Shown here one piece after another: positions 3,461 through 5,472 of a stretch of DNA of 5,472 nucleotides. Source of the DNA: a bacterium. GTDB taxonomy: Bacteria > Krumholzibacteriota > Krumholzibacteria > LZORAL124-64-63. Within the stretch, counting starts at the first letter, position 1, and every line of letters starts with the position of its first letter. The DNA lies in NCBI GenBank assembly GCA_021767885.1, contig JAASSM010000162.1, positions 1 through 5,472 on the forward strand, written 5' to 3'. The notes beneath the pieces are model-generated. The model was given only the letters and a program-made list of their open reading frames with translations. It made no database searches and had not been told where the DNA came from. A program made the translations under genes and the position numbers.

Positions 3461-5472
3461 TCAGGGCGAATCGCTGCCGATGGTATCGGCATCCTCGGGT
3501 TCGAGCAAGAGCTCACCGAGATCGCGCACCACCACGTCGGCGCCGTGGTAGCCCAGTTCCTCGAAGTTCGCCCCGCGGGCCACCCCGATCACCAGGCCGA
3601 AGCCGCCCTCGCGGGCGGCCTGGACGCCGGAGATGGCGTCCTCGATCACCACCGCGCGCCTGGGATCCACCTCCAGCCGCTCGGCCGCCGCGAGGTAGGT
3701 GTCCGGGGCCGGTTTGCCCGCCAGCTCGAGCTGAGCGGCCACGTTGCCGTCGATCTGCGCCTCGAACCCGCCCAGGCCCGCGGCGGCCAGGGTGGCCTCG
3801 CAGTTGGTGCTGGAGGTGACCACGGCGGTCTTCAGGCCGGCCGCGCGCACCTGCTCGAGCACCGTCCGGCTGCCCTCGTAGGCCTGGACGCCCTCGCTGC
3901 GCAGGACCTCGTTGACCATGGTGTTCTTGCGGTTGCCGATGCCGGCGACGGTCTCGGCGGCGGGAGGGTCGTGCTCCTCGCCCTCGGGCAGGTGGATGCC
4001 GCGGGAGAGAAGGAAGTCTCGCACGCCGTCCAGGCGCGGCTTGCCGTCCACGTAGAGAAGGTAGTCGGTGCTGATCTCGAAGGGGCGGAAGGGCTCGCCG
4101 CTGCGCTCGGCGCGCTCGGCGAGGTAGGCGTCGAAGGTGCGCTTCCAGGCCTGGGCGTGGACCTCGGCCGTGGCGGTGAGCACGCCGTCCATGTCGAAGA
4201 GCACGGCATCGAAGCGCTCCGGCGAGATCAGCTCGGCCAGGCTCACCTCCGGCCGGCGCATGCGGCGCTCGATGGTCACGGTGGCCGGCTCCGCGGTGGT
4301 CAGGTCCAGCGTCCGGCGCTGATGGCGGACCCGCAGCGGGTCGCCGGCCAGCAGCCGGTAGGTGGCGCGCTCGTGATTGAGGTCCACCTCCAGGATGCGG
4401 CCGCGCACCTCCAGGCGGAAGCGCATGCCCTGCCACTGCTCCGGCAGCCGCGGCGCGAAGGAGATGTCGCCGCCGTGGTCGCGCAGGCCGGCGAAGCCGT
4501 AGACCAGGGTCATCCAGGCGCCGCCGGTGGCGGCGATGTGCGCGCCGTCGGCCACGTTGCCGCCCAGGTCGGCCAGGTCCACGAGCACGGCGAAGCGGAA
4601 GTAGCGGTAGGCCTCGTCCTGGTAGCCGATCTCCGAGGCCAGGATGCTCTGCACGCAGGCCGAGAGCGAGGAGTCGCCGGCGGTGAGCGGATCGTAGAAG
4701 TCGAAGTTGCGGCGCTTCTGGTTGCGGGTGAACTCGTGGCCGAGCAGGAACATGGCCATGACCACGTCCGCCTGCTTGATCACCTGGTGGCGGTAGATGA
4801 CCAGCGGGTGGTAGTGCAGCAGCAGGGGGTAGTGGTCGGGCGGCGTGTTCTCGAAGTCCCAGGGCTGCTTGTCCAGGAAGCTGTCGTCCTGCAGGTGGAT
4901 GCCGCGCTGCTCGTCGTAGGGGACGTACATGGCCTCGGCGATGTCCAGCCAGCGGGCGGGCTCGTCGTCGCGCAGGCCGGTGCGGTCGACCACCAGGGCA
5001 TAGTCCTCGGGGCTCTCCTCGCGCAGCCGCCGCAGCGTGGCCCCGGCGCAGCGCAGGTTCTCGCGGGCCCTGAGGTTGGTGAAGGTGTTGTTGTTGACCA
5101 CGGTGTTGTACTCGTCCGGGCCGGTCACCGCGTGGATGCAGAACCGGCCACCCTGCTTCTCGCTGAAGAAGCCCAGGGTGCACCACAGGCGCGCGGTCTC
5201 CACCAGGATCTCCGCGCCGTACTCGTGCAGGAAGGTGCGGTCGCCGCTGACCTCGGTGTACTTGCGCAGGGCGTAGACGATGTCGGCGTTGATGTGGTAC
5301 TGCGCGGTGCCGGCGGCGTAGTAGGCGGAGGCCTCCTCGCCGGTGATGGTGCGCCAGGGGAACAGCGCCCCCTCCTCGCCCACCTCGGTGGCACGCTTGC
5401 GGGCCTGGTCGAGCATGCCGTGGCGGAAGCGCAGCAGGTTGCGTGCGATGCGCGGCGCGGTGTAGATCAAGA
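3461..5472 (-). CDS. GH65 disaccharide phosphorylase fused to beta-phosphoglucomutase (N-terminus outside the window)
   Basis: The frame is open to the right edge (first full codon 5470-5468); residues below count from there. By comparison with L. brevis maltose phosphorylase (catalytic Glu487), roughly 370 residues are missing. Residues 1-~400 are the (alpha/alpha)6 barrel and C-terminal part of GH65: 'FPWRTITGEE', 'TGPDEYN' with catalytic acid Glu120, 'KQADV' with the sugar-binding Lys232-Gln233, and 'DSSLS' (266-270) and 'DGAHIAATGG' (His311) of the phosphate site. Residues ~418-669 are a HAD-type beta-phosphoglucomutase. Aligned with L. lactis beta-PGM it keeps Asp426 (nucleophile), Asp428 (acid/base), Thr434, His438, Arg514 in 'GNRKN', Thr552/Ser554/Asn556, Lys586 and Glu610-Asp611. 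Together the halves would convert an alpha-linked glucose disaccharide plus phosphate to beta-glucose 1-phosphate and then glucose 6-phosphate in the cytosol. The substrate (trehalose, kojibiose, nigerose and so on) cannot be fixed. No stop or frameshift separates the domains. The gene is followed closely by the DUF481 gene. Confidence 0.93.
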   Translation of the reverse strand, partial: LIYTAPRIARNLLRFRHGMLDQARKRATEVGEEGALFPWRTITGEEASAYYAAGTAQYHINADIVYALRKYTEVSGDRTFLHEYGAEILVETARLWCTLGFFSEKQGGRFCIHAVTGPDEYNTVVNNNTFTNLRARENLRCAGATLRRLREESPEDYALVVDRTGLRDDEPARWLDIAEAMYVPYDEQRGIHLQDDSFLDKQPWDFENTPPDHYPLLLHYHPLVIYRHQVIKQADVVMAMFLLGHEFTRNQKRRNFDFYDPLTAGDSSLSACVQSILASEIGYQDEAYRYFRFAVLVDLADLGGNVADGAHIAATGGAWMTLVYGFAGLRDHGGDISFAPRLPEQWQGMRFRLEVRGRILEVDLNHERATYRLLAGDPLRVRHQRRTLDLTTAEPATVTIERRMRRPEVSLAELISPERFDAVLFDMDGVLTATAEVHAQAWKRTFDAYLAERAERSGEPFRPFEISTDYLLYVDGKPRLDGVRDFLLSRGIHLPEGEEHDPPAAETVAGIGNRKNTMVNEVLRSEGVQAYEGSRTVLEQVRAAGLKTAVVTSSTNCEATLAAAGLGGFEAQIDGNVAAQLELAGKPAPDTYLAAAERLEVDPRRAVVIEDAISGVQAAREGGFGLVIGVARGANFEELGYHGADVVVRDLGELLLEPEDADTIGSDSP

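Noticed and set aside
2284..3516. Long - strand open frame in another phase across the DUF481 gene and the repeat array
   Set aside because: Pro/Arg/Gly-rich shadow. The DUF481 frame has the signal peptide, ribosome binding site and barrel pattern.
2340..3551. Long open frame on the + strand opposite the DUF481 gene
   Set aside because: It overlaps the end of the secreted protein gene, the intergenic repeat array and the whole DUF481 gene. Its product is low-complexity, without family resemblance or ribosome binding site.
3513..5186. Long open frame on the - strand in another phase of the phosphorylase-mutase gene
   Set aside because: Its product is a low-complexity Arg/Pro/Gly/Ala string, the usual shadow of a GC-rich gene. 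The true frame carries every GH65 and HAD motif.
5468..5470. TTG at the right edge as the true start of the phosphorylase-mutase
   Set aside because: The residue is internal: the sequence joins straight into the middle of the GH65 domain, and roughly 370 family-typical residues are missing before the catalytic Glu.

Overview
The window comes from a GC-rich, diderm (Gram-negative-type) bacterium. The diderm reading rests on an apparent DUF481 outer-membrane beta-barrel that ends in phenylalanine, and on a lipoprotein with a lipobox. All four genes use strongly G/C-ending codons. Small secreted proteins of the 'MKK...' type beside large lipoprotein propellers would suit an environmental lineage such as Gemmatimonadota, Krumholzibacteriota or Eisenbacteria. 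That is inference only, because no taxonomic marker gene is present.

The layout is convergent. The left half is on the + strand. A complete lipoprotein gene (37-1656) encodes an Ig-like region, a probable fibronectin-III-like region and a beta-propeller-like C-terminal half. It is followed by a 154-base regulatory gap and a gene for a small secreted protein with a pre-peptidase C-terminal (PPC)-like fold (1811-2398). The gap is unusually AT-rich. It holds a good extended -10 promoter whose spacer contains a perfect 7-bp-arm dyad, followed by a leader with a hairpin and two tiny chained open frames.

The right half is on the - strand. A large gene entering from the right edge (3461-5472, N-terminus missing) encodes a glycoside hydrolase family 65 disaccharide phosphorylase fused in one frame to beta-phosphoglucomutase. 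The fusion would turn a disaccharide plus phosphate into beta-glucose 1-phosphate and then glucose 6-phosphate in the cytoplasm. Thirty-eight bases downstream lies a DUF481 outer-membrane protein gene (2604-3422) with its own strong ribosome binding site, probably in the same operon.

The 205-base gap between the convergent genes (2399-2603) contains a perfect 28-bp palindrome, probably a shared bidirectional terminator hairpin. It also contains six tandem copies of a 12-bp unit. No RNA genes, insertion sequences, CRISPR arrays or attachment sites were seen. No stretch of 300 bases lacks a gene. Most of the window is ordinary metabolism and cell envelope; the points worth following up are the enzyme fusion, the regulatory gap at 1657-1810 and the repeat/palindrome gap at 2399-2603.
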